A stretch of 64,000 nt of DNA from Apoda limacodes (lineage: Eukaryota; Arthropoda; Insecta; Lepidoptera; Limacodidae). Below are positions 1-10,800 of the stretch, piece after piece. The translations under genes were made by a program, and so were the position numbers. The number at the start of each line of letters is the position of its first letter. Within the stretch, counting starts at the first letter, position 1. The notes below the pieces were generated by a model. It was not told where the DNA came from. It saw nothing but the letters and a program-made list of their open reading frames with translations, and ran no database searches. The stretch covers positions 9,053,158-9,117,157 of the forward strand of contig OX291560.1 of the NCBI GenBank assembly GCA_946406115.1. The letters run 5' to 3'.

Positions 1-369
1 TCAGGTCAACTTGGAACAGGTTTTTTATTTGTAGTTTTTATTTTAGTTAATTATTAGTTTTTAATTTAATTTTAATTTATAATAATAATAAAGAAAATGT
101 CTATGGTAGGTAATATTTTAAGATTCCGAAAACAATTAAAACTTTGTATGGCGCTAATGCCGCTAGTACTATTAAGTATCGGAATTCTATTAAATATCTA
201 AATTCCTTCACTCGATTACCGAAATTTGACATTCACATGGTGCAGCATAGGGGTGCTGCATTAAAACAAAAAAAATTGACATGTTTCACTTTGTTTTTGG
301 TAGCTTACTTACTTATTTTTTATTACCTATTGTATTGGTACATATTGTATACTCTTTAGCTAATTATCA
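1..369. other. AT-rich sequence, no gene seen
   Basis: Very AT-rich. A 71-codon ORF at 144-359 has no recognisable domain. A short hydrophobic run starting at the ATG at 148 (MALMPLVLL...) looks signal-peptide-like, but it is not convincingly spliced to anything. Confidence 0.5.
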
Positions 370-502
370 AAGTATTGTATTACTACTTTAGATGGAACTT
401 TTTGCCAGCTCTTTTTGTCAGAAATAAACATTGTTTACATTGTATTGACGATTCAAAAGTGTTCTAAGAAACCTACTTGAATAAAGTTTGATTTGATTTG
501 AT
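370..502 (+). mobile_element. 3' tail of a LINE-like element
   Basis: Contains the block GACGATTCAAAAGTG, then an AATAAA and a short TTTGAT-type tandem tail near 480-502. The same block followed by TTGAATAAA recurs at about 12090-12150 and 44560-44600, so it is a dispersed family. A simple-repeat tail after AATAAA is typical of some LINE 3' ends. The family is not named from sequence alone. Confidence 0.55.
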
Positions 503-1085
503 ATCAATACCAAGAATCCCAATGTTCTTGAAGATGGTGAGGGGTGTGTTCTAGAATTGTACCTCAGTGAATGGGGTTCTATTAGCGATGAACACGCAGA
601 CTTGTGTCTTGTTAGGATTGAATCGGACCAAGTCTTCCCATCCCACGTCGACCTTAGCAGAGACCTTGAACAGAGTAATTTCTATTCAAGACCCAAGTTC
701 TCCGCGCTTTTCCTCCACAACGGAACAAGGAATTATTGCACGGCCCGTATAATAAGCGTATCCAGTACTGTCATATGTATGGCAATGTATTTTGTTCATG
801 GATAACATGTCAATGATATCCAGTACAAACAGCGAGACTTGCGGGACACCAGCAATTTGCCGGATAAAAAGCTAGCCACCTATTTGTACAAAAACTAGGG
901 TAGCTTGTAAGATGGCAACTACGGTGCCAGACCCGATCGAACGCCTTCGCTATGCCCAGGCTACATGTTAACGCCTTCCCCTGACTTTCAATGGTTAGTG
1001 CCCATCTGTTGTGAGATATACTAGAAGGTCACCAGTCGAGCGACCGTGGCGAAAGCCATATTGAAGTTCGCTGACTAGATGGTTT
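500..1085 (-). pseudogene. Degenerate LINE reverse transcriptase fragment
   Basis: Read on the minus strand with frameshifts and stops, this stretch keeps hallmarks of a non-LTR retrotransposon reverse transcriptase. These are an AKAFDRVWH-like motif encoded at about 924-955, a DIIDML block (in place of the usual HINDML) at about 803-820, and NPNKTQVC at about 594-619. The order and spacing fit the palm and thumb of a Jockey/CR1-like RT. The catalytic Y-x-DD region is degraded (it reads TYDSTG), so the copy is dead. It lies opposite in orientation to the endonuclease remnant at 2600-3345 and may derive from the same or a related family. Confidence 0.75.
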
Positions 1086-1820
1086 TTTTTTGGTATCTTA
1101 GAAGCTGTGTGTTGATCATACACCTTGGATAGGAGAGAGACAATAGCTATGTTCCAAAGGACAGTCAATAGTGCTCAGATTATCTACCTTCTGTGGATAG
1201 TATCTAACCCACGCAAAATAGGAATGACCTTTCGGACGGAAATTGAATCAGTGTAACAGGTCTGTGCCAGGAGTCCTGCTTCTAGTTTTAACTTATATGT
1301 TCGGACAACATTGGTAGAGCGCTGTAATGATTTGATTGAAAATATAATAATAATATAATTTGTTTGAATTTGAAGGCTTCTTAAGTAATATAATAAAAAA
1401 AATATATTTATAAGTTGTTTTACAAGGTATTGTAAGATAATTATCATTCTTGCCGACTCTTCTCAGTTCTCAGTAGAAATCAGCATTGAGAACTGATTGA
1501 AATTTAAACAGTGTTTACTTTATTAAAATTATTTCGGCTTTGTTTATTTTTTAATATGTCAAGCTTCTTATTTGTCTACGTTACAAAACATATAATTTGT
1601 ATCAAGTTAATTTAGGGTATTCATTTGAACGTACAGTGGAACACACTTTTCTGACCCAGTCTCTGTCGCTAGTTTTGATTTTTTACCGCCGGGTTAGAAA
1701 AGTTTGTTGCACTGTAAAAGAGATAATTTATTTAGTTTTGGTTCTAGCTGCTGGTTTTATGTCTTTATTTTTTTTTTATTTCAGCTTATGTAAAGACAAG
1801 GTATTCAAATTGCGATCAAA
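1086..1820. other. Upstream of JHBP-like gene; no exon resolved
   Basis: AT-rich. A 75-codon plus-strand ORF at 1597-1824 includes a hydrophobic run (about 1725-1790), but its frame does not join the JHBP exons. The missing 5' untranslated and signal-peptide exon of the JHBP-like gene may lie here or further upstream. No convincing promoter was seen. Confidence 0.4.
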
Positions 1821-1832
1821 ATGAAAATTCAG
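1821..1832 (+). CDS. Tentative first coding exon of JHBP-like gene (MKIQ)
   Basis: ATG AAA ATT CAG is followed by a consensus donor (GTAAGA). Splicing to the acceptor at 1949-1950 keeps the frame of the downstream exons. Splicing to the alternative acceptor at 1938-1939 leads to a stop in the next exon. Four residues cannot be a signal peptide, so this may be part of a 5' exon rather than the true start. Confidence 0.3.
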
Positions 1833-4800
1833 GTAAGACATAATTTGTACATTAATTTGTTTTGCGAGAGTCCACTTACACTTACAATAATTTAATCAAC
1901 TTATAATTTGTGTTATGTAATTCTAGTTTTAATTTTTAGATTTTAATCAGGCTCCATCTACCGTTGCGAAAAGTAAGTGTATTTCTTTTCTATACTTTTA
2001 TAATAATATTCTTATTTAAAAGAGGTAGGGCACAGCAAGTACTCGCTCAAACAAGCCCCCCAAACAATTAAAGCGGGGCTTAGCGAGTACTTGCTCGAAT
2101 GAGCAGCCTGAACTGGGGAAGTACCTCCACCTTACAGAAAATTGCGGCCATAATAACACTAACATTGAGTAGTGTTGTGTTCCTGGCGGTGAGTAAGGTT
2201 GTCAGAGCTCTTGGAGGATTCGCTGCACGACAGCGGAGGACCGGCGGTGCTTGTTGCTCTCATTGCTCGGCGTAGACGCGGCGTGCTGGTACAGTGGTCA
2301 GGGAGACCTGATGAAACGGCTGACCGCTGGCTGCCCGCGGGTTGAACGGGTTCCATAACCCAGGGATCACTTAATCTCCGCCTTGGGAGGCTGATCCGCC
2401 AACCTGTGTAAAGTCTCTGAAGTAGTATTCGTGTCGGAGAAGGAGATCGGAGTGGTCCCGGCTACTACAACAGAGTGGGATCAGGGGCCCTTCCACCCGC
2501 CGTGCCAGCAACCGTATTATCTGTGCCGAGCTTTGGCAGAATTAGTACCGCACCTTTTGTTCTCTAAGCTGTCTGTACAGTGAATCCTCATCTTTAGTCT
2601 AAGTTACTTCTTTTATACATGGCAAGGAACAAAATAAAAAGAGATTTTTTAGCGGCCGCTCCATTCACATTTAATGTTCACTTTTGTAACATTAGGGGTA
2701 TTCACGCAGATATCCTGCCCGGCCGATATATCATACCTTCATTAACTCGAGCACAATTTTGTGAGTCGTGCCGGTGTATGTATCTGGGATATCGTCTGGG
2801 AGGATATCTGCTGTGGCCGCCTTCATAGCTTTGAAGACAGGGACATGTCGATATTGTGGGTGCGCGTATTTCACGGCGGCCACAGTTATATCTATGCGTG
2901 ACTATACAGGTCTCATAGCGGTGACACGGCCGTAACTCGACTCTTCACGCACCTGAGTTTGACGACTGACAAAGTTCTAGAGCAATATTCCACAGCAGAA
3001 CTAGTTATTTTGGGAGACTTCAACGCCTACCATTGTGAGTGGCTCAGTTCTCGAACCAATAACTACGCAGGGATATGTGCTCATGAATTTGCTCTGACCT
3101 ATGGATTCTCGCAGCTGGAACTTTCTCCAACGAGAATACCAGATATAGAGGACCATACGAGCTCCTTACTGGACCTTCTGCTGACTACACGTTCGGACGG
3201 ATATTCCGTCTCAGTGAATGCGCCTTTAGGCTCCTCGGACCACTGTCTCATTCGGACTCAAGTGTTATGCACACAACCCGATCCATCTGGGCCAACTAAT
3301 TGGCGTCGTGTGGCAAAAACAAAAGCGAGCTTTAGGTACCGTGTGATATCAAATCCTATCAAATACCTGCATTAGGGAACATAGCATTTCTGCGCTAAAA
3401 CGGCCACTTTTAGTAGAAACGCTATCATAAAACTCAAAGTTATATTCTAGAAACGATATATGACATCCTAAAAATAGCTTGTACAAAAAGGAAATAATGA
3501 ATATATTTTGGCGATGCTAGTTAGGTATATGTAGTCACTGCGCCTTAATGCGGACTGGAATTCATTGTTGAGATCTCTACAAAAGTACTAAGTTCTACGT
3601 CCGTTGCCACCGGCAAATGCTCGCGGGTATAACTAGGTCGACAGTCCACAGATGACCATCCCACACTACTCTTTCCTACTCGAGCGCGATTTCAATTCCA
3701 GAAACATCATTGATTGCTCCTATGAGCTATGAATTGCGATTGAGTATCGAGTAAGAGTCGATTACTTGACTAGTTTCTCAATAATGGAATCATTCAATAT
3801 TACTTCCAGATTTTCTACCAGAACCATGTGACGTTAGGGACATAGTATGCCTTGACAAAGCAACTGAAATGTTTCTGGACAAAACTGCTGCTGGTGTACC
3901 AGAGTTGAAGATCAAGCCCGTAGATCCAATAGTGGTACCTTCTGTGCATTACAAAAATCCAAAACAGGACTTAAGCATAGAATTTAAAAACTTGAAAGTA
4001 GTCGGTTTGAAGAATCAGAAAGTTCATGACTTTAAGTAAGTAAATGGTTTTTCATCATACTTAGTCGTAAACAGTGTCATTATGTATAGGCAAAGCGGTT
4101 GCTAAGTCCTTAATTACTCCCACAGGCTTTTTCTTTGTAAATTTTACTTTTCTCAAGGTAAAGCGTGTGTTCATAAACCTCACGGGCAGTAATGACGCGC
4201 CTATTCTATCAAGTATGTATAAAAGCTGTCTGTTTAAAACATGAAGTACACGCACACTACAGGCGAGCAATTACAAATTTTAAATTCGGCCAAACTTTTT
4301 AATGCACTAATTCTTTAGATATGTGGCGGTGGCGTTTGTTTTCTCTACTTTTATTTCCGCCATTTTGATTTGTGTTTTGGTGAGTTTATTTATTTATTCA
4401 CCTTATATCTTTATTTATTTATTTGCAAATGTGATGAAAAACATTGTTAACAGCGTTACGGCAATTTCAAACTCGAGTCATTAAAGCCTTCGGCCTTCGG
4501 CCTTAGGCTTTTGAATAGCCTTTCGTTAGTATTTTTTTTCCTTACCATCCTTAATACACAATGTATGAATAACACATTGGCGAAATCGTCGACTGTAATT
4601 TTTGTGTGTGTTTCGCACCTGAAAGACTTCTTCCAGTCTGAAGGCATTAGCATTGACGAACAGTTTGGCGGTAATTTTAAAGCATTGCTTTTTTGTATCA
4701 CAACTATGCTTTAAATATTTTTTTATTTTATCAATTTAAGACATGCAATAGACCTCGCCTCCAATGGACTACGCTTTGCAATAACCTCACAAAATTGGCC

Positions 4801-7800
4801 ACACTTTAGAAAAAGTATCTTTTCTTTTAGACAAGACAGTACAGTTGATCTGTGGCGGCATAACTGTTTCGAGCGTTGATTGGTTGATGCTTGCGCAGCA
4901 GGTAAAGCTGGATTTGGCGCCAAGATAAATATCTACTTTTTTGACTAAACTAATAATTTTCTTGTGTTAGTTCAAAAAAAAAATGAGTGATGACTTATCT
5001 GACAGGATTAGATGCAGAAATATTAATTACCTGCAACCTTTTGCCTGAAAAAACAAGAAATAGTCATTTTTGTTTTCACTTTTCTCTTTGATTTTACCTA
5101 TAATATGAGTGTAGATAAGGGAGTGTATGAAACTGCATATAACTAGGTATTTCAATACTTATGTAAAACTATAAACTAATCTGGCTGGCTGGTCCTTCTA
5201 ATATTAATCAGCCGTCAATTGCTTATTTCAGGCCTGGACGGATATGTATTTAATAGGTCTGGCCGTTTACGTGTTACGTATTTTTTTTCTTTTAGGATAA
5301 ATCTAAAAGCACATGATGTAGTCCTTACCACCAGAGTGGACCTTCAGATAAGCGGTGTTTACACAGCATTCAACAACAGAGGGTTCAAAATAGCTAACGG
5401 AATATATAGAGCTATTGGAAGTAAGTGACTCACTTTTTGGCAAGATTAAATTATCGCACCGTTGGGTAGATAAGGTTACCACGGATTGGATGACGCAGCG
5501 TGGGACGGCCTCCTACCACACTGGCGCTCCATTGTCAGTCTATACAAACTAATCAAACGTCGGTGTAAAACATGTAAATTATATTAAGTTCTTACTTCTG
5601 ACTAAAGTTGAACGATCTGATTGTTATAAATTCAACTTTAGACAGAAGCAGAACTAAACGTTTTTATCTTGTAATGAAAAGGAAACTTTGGATTACAACA
5701 TATTTTTAAATATTTATGTTTTATAAATATTCTGTTAGAATATATAAATCTCGTGTCACAATGTTTGTCCTCAATGGACTCCTAAACTACTGAACCGATT
5801 TTGATCAAACTTCGTAAATATCTGTTATTTGATCCAACTTAAAAGATAGGATAGTTTTTATCTCGATATGTCAAGTGCGAGCCGGACTCGGGCACTATAG
5901 GTAAAAACCAACTTTCGCCGGGTACAGAGGGACGGCAGCGGAACAACGTTCGCCGGGACAGCTAGGGTTTACTAAGGCTAGATTGCACCAAAACGTCTGT
6001 TAAAGTAATTGTCGAAAATAACTTTAACAATTACTTTTACTTTAACCGTTACAATTCACCAATTTGGGTTGCACCGTCCTACAAGTTGTCAATGCTTTTG
6101 TTACGTGTTTTACTAGGATAAAAGACTTGAATCCATGCCTTTCACAATGAATAAAAAAATATTGTGCGAAGCTGCCAAAGCATAGCCAGATTGAAACAGT
6201 CCTTAAATCTGTTAATTATGAGTCAATTATGTAGATTCGCAGTAATCGTGAGAACAGACAAGGAAGGTGCCATATGTAACTAAGCGTGCAAGAGTAATGC
6301 AGCTATATTGTAACTATGTTGATGTTTTCATTGGAAAACAAGAAATAAATCTATACTGAAATACTAGTGCTGTGTTAGGTTATGTTTTTTCCTCCGAGTG
6401 GAGCGAGGACAGCCCACAGAGGGGTGTTTTTAATACATACCAAGCAAATTTTAAAAAAAATCCTCGGCCGCCGATTTCTGCATTCCATTTGGGTATAAGG
6501 GGATGCATCTTTATCCATTAAAATAATTTTTACGCAAAAATGACGTGGTGCAGAGAAATACAAAATTACCGCAATGCTACCTACATAATATTCAAAACAC
6601 CAGGTAATTCAAATTTGTTGTATTTCACATAAATAACCTCATTTTATGATCATTTAGAGGCTGGTCAATTGTAACTTTAAATATAACCAGTCATTTTAGA
6701 ATGGTTATTGTTAACGTTAAAGTTATGACGTAATTAGACAATTGTCAGATGGTGCACTCCATTTTTTGCTTAACCGAGTATTTGACAAGCCGTCAGTCTT
6801 TTGTTATCGTTATAATTAGTTGGTGCAACTTAGCCTAAAAACTGTAAATAATTTCCACGGGAAACATAGTCACGTATATTGAAATAAATATATCACAGAA
6901 TTTAAGAACACAAGATAGAATTGTATATATTTGTTTTGTTTACTTTTTTGTTTTTGATTATTGCCAGAGGTCGATGATCAAAACAGTAAGATATCATTGA
7001 AGTGAAAACTTCTTTAGCGGCGTTGTGCACTTGTTTTTCTGTTTTGCTAGTTTTTTAATCACACCTGCTCAGTGTCATTACTCCCACGGGCTTTTACTTT
7101 GTAAATTTTAGTTTAGAGAAGTAATGGATTTTATCAAAATCTTCATTTCGGATGACAGCTGTCAAACTAGAAACGGCTTTATCTCCGTAACTTTTGATCG
7201 TTTAGTTTTGATTCTGTCTTGATCGTAGACAAGTAGTTTCTTTACAGAAGTGATAGATCTCATCAAGATCTTCATTACGGATGACAGCTGTCAAACTAGC
7301 AACGGCTTGATCTCCGAAACTATTAATTGTATGCTAATAATTTCTTTACAGAAGTGATAGATCTCATCAATATCTTTATTTCGGATGGCAGCTGTCAAAC
7401 TAGAAACGGTTTTATCTCCGTAACTTTTGATCGTAGACTAGTTATTTCTTTACAGAAGTGATAGATCTCATCAAGATCTTCATTTTGGATGACAGTTGTC
7501 TAACTAGAAACGGCTTTAGCTCCGTAAATTTTGATTGTAGACTAGTAGTTTTATTACAGAAGTGATAGATCTCATTAAGATCTTCATTATGAATGACAGC
7601 TGTCAATCTAGAAACGGCTTTATCTCCGTAAATTTTGATCGTAGACTAGTAGTTTCATTACAGAAGTGATAGATCTCATCAAGATCTTCATTTCTGATGA
7701 CAGCTGTCAAACTCGAAACGGCTTTATCTCCGTTACTTTTGATCGTAGACTAGTAGTTTCCTTACAGAAGTGATAGATCTCATTAAGATCTTCTTTTCGG

Positions 7801-10800
7801 ATGACAGCTGTCAAACTAGAAACGGCTTTATCTCTGTAAATTTTGATCGTAGACTATTAGTTTCTCTACAGAAGTGATAACTCTCATCAAGATCTTCATT
7901 TCGGATGACAGCTGTCAAACTAGAAACAGCTTTATCTCCGTAACTTTTGAGCGTAGACTAGAAGTTTCGTCACAGAAGTGATAGATCTCATCAAGATCTT
8001 CATTTCGGATGACAGATGTCAAACTAGAAACGGCTTTATCTTTGTAACTTTTGATCGTAGACTAGAAGTTTCTTAACAGAAGTGATAGATCTCATCAAGA
8101 TCTTCATTTTTTGCGGCACATTGAAATGAATGTATTGGTACCTGTTGAACTGGGATTCAAAATGGAATTTAGGTTTTGAAAAAACCTTTTTTGAAGTGAA
8201 AACTTCTTTAGCGGCGTTGTGGACTTTTTTGTGAAGGGTAAAAAATGTTAAATTCGCGTCAGGACACGTGACCTGATCGAAAATTCGTAAGACGGAACTC
8301 ACGTCAGGACACGTGACCTTTATTTACATTAAGTTAGTTTTTATTTTTAGTATATGGTGATTATAAGTAGTACAGGGAGGTTGGGTATGGGATTTTAATT
8401 CTATGACAGATTGAGATGTCAAATATACTACGTCAAAAAAGTAAAAAAAAAACAAAAAATATTATTAATAATTAATAAATATGTATACTGACGAAGTGAT
8501 GGGAAGTAAATAGCTAGTATGTTTTCACTTCTGCCGGCACTCCCGGAGTGCAACCCGTTTTTTTTTTAATTTATACTTTATGAGCCTTAAACAATATAAG
8601 AAACATATATAGTTATAATACAAAATTTAGAAAAGCTTTTAGTTTAGAATTTTTTTTGATAAATATTGAATAGAATTTTATTTTTTTACTTGGTAATACC
8701 ACAACAATCTTTCACCTTTCGATATATAGCACTAGCGTTTCCTTGCAATACCAGTCCAGCTGTTAGCATTTGCTTCTATGAAAGTTACCTCCCCCTGGTC
8801 TACGATCAGCAGTGGACGTCTTACAGATGAGACGACAACAACGAATTATTGACACTATGTATTTTTTTTAAGGTCTCATAGTCAAATCATAAAATCAAAA
8901 TCTTCATAGTGTTGCCATGTCCGTATGTATATCGCATATTTGTTGTCTTTATGACGATTCTGACACTTGACAGGTACATTATAATTACAGTACCTCAAGG
9001 ACGAATCACTATCGAAAAAGTATTCGTAACGTAATCGTAAGCAATTTGTTAAGCAATTTTTTTTTGCGCAAATTATTCGTATATTAATAGTTCTGTAATG
9101 AAATTAAAATAGTTTTTCAAGATTAGCTTTCCATGCGTAAAACTGCGCGAGATGATTTTATCTCTTTTTACTACTAATTATTTCATAATTGTTTACCCAA
9201 AAAACAAATAGAAAAGGGTTCTTTATGCAGTGCAGAAACATTGTACGAAATCCTACTTCATGCCAAAGTTTTCAGTGCATATTTTGTATGTATGTAATTC
9301 AATTTCATTACGCTTTCTGCGCATGCACGAAATGGTAGACCGTAATTACGAGACGGGTCGGCCTGTTACAAATGGACATAGGTAGTTGGAAAGAGGAATT
9401 GGTGCTGGCCAACTGTGATTGGCTAGCGAAGCGTCCACAGGCTATGGTGACCGCTTACCATCACGCGGACCGTAAGCTTGTTTGCCACCTTAGTGGTATA
9501 AAAAAAAAGGCGAGTGCGAAATCAGGGAATATCCTAACTGGAAAAAATACACCCATTAACACATTGTTAAGTAACACATAGCCCAGTCATACTATTACTT
9601 TTTTGTGGCTTTGTTTGCTTTACTTTATACGGTATAGATTTTTTTTTCTAATTTGTATCTACATATTTATCATGTATGTTTTTTATTAAAATTTAATTTT
9701 GTACACCGCGACTTTCTTTAGATCAAGAGAGATAAGCCTTCAGATCTTTCGTTCATTCGTTCATACATAATATGTTCATGTATAAATTAATTAATTTATA
9801 CATTCCTCAATCATTATATAATAGTTAGTAATTGTAATAGGAACCTATAAATAAAAACAATATCTGCCTCACTAAGTTTATCATTGTTTTCCGTAGCCAC
9901 TTTAGGAACAGCAGAATACAGTTACACTTTGAAGATGAAGAAAGGTGTGGAACATTTTATAGTCGGCCCAGAAACAATCTCTTGTGACGTAGCTGGAGCG
10001 GTGAATACCACATTTATCAGAAATTTACCAGGAAAAGGTATGTATTTATTAAATAATCCAAAACAATGTGTTTTATTTTTGTCTAGTATCTAGTCTACAG
10101 TCGATTTTAGTTAATTGGGGGTCCCTTAAAGATATACAAAATTGGGAACGTGCAAGTTCAGTACTTTCTGAGCTATTAAAGAGAATTGGTATGGACGATC
10201 CTGCTGAAACTGCTATTACACTTCATAGTAATATTATAAAGGTGAAAGTATGTGAGAGTGTATGTTTGTAACTTCTTCACGCTCAAACGGCTGGTCCAAT
10301 TTTGATGATAATTGGTATGGATGTAGCTGACACCCTGGACCCTAACACATAGGCTACTTTTTTCCCAAAATAATCAAAAGTTCTCGCGGGAATAACTGTT
10401 ACCGAGCTTAAACGCACTATAGCAAACTTCATTAGTATAATGAAGGAGTTCATTGAGGAGCTCCACGCCGATAACCAAATTTAGGGCGTATTGAGCAGCT
10501 TCCAAAATTCACCTATTAATGTTATAGATGCGAAAGTTTGGTTGTTTGGTTGTTTGTTACTCAATTACACTTCAACCACTGGATGGACCGGGAATCGCTG
10601 AACAGATTTAGATGAAATTTGGTATGGAGATAGTTTAGGTAGATAGTTTTCCCGGGGAAAGGACATGGGCTATTTTTCATTCCGGAAAATTCAAAAGTTC
10701 CCGCGGGAGTAACTTTAACCGAACGAACCATAGCCGCAGCTGTAACTTGCTACAATAAACTTTACAATAATTAAGGAGTTGCCGTAAGAATCCTACGTCG

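Noticed and set aside
148..200. MALMPLVLL hydrophobic start as the JHBP signal exon
   Set aside because: A phase-1 donor exists after MALMPLVLL, but the resulting signal would be too short and the splice site is weak.
1597..1824. 75-codon ORF with hydrophobic run as the JHBP signal-peptide exon
   Set aside because: Its frame does not join the mature exon, the N-terminal half is not signal-like, and no good donor follows the hydrophobic part.
7117..8112. CRISPR-like array
   Set aside because: Whole 104-bp units repeat with no unique spacers, and the genome is eukaryotic.
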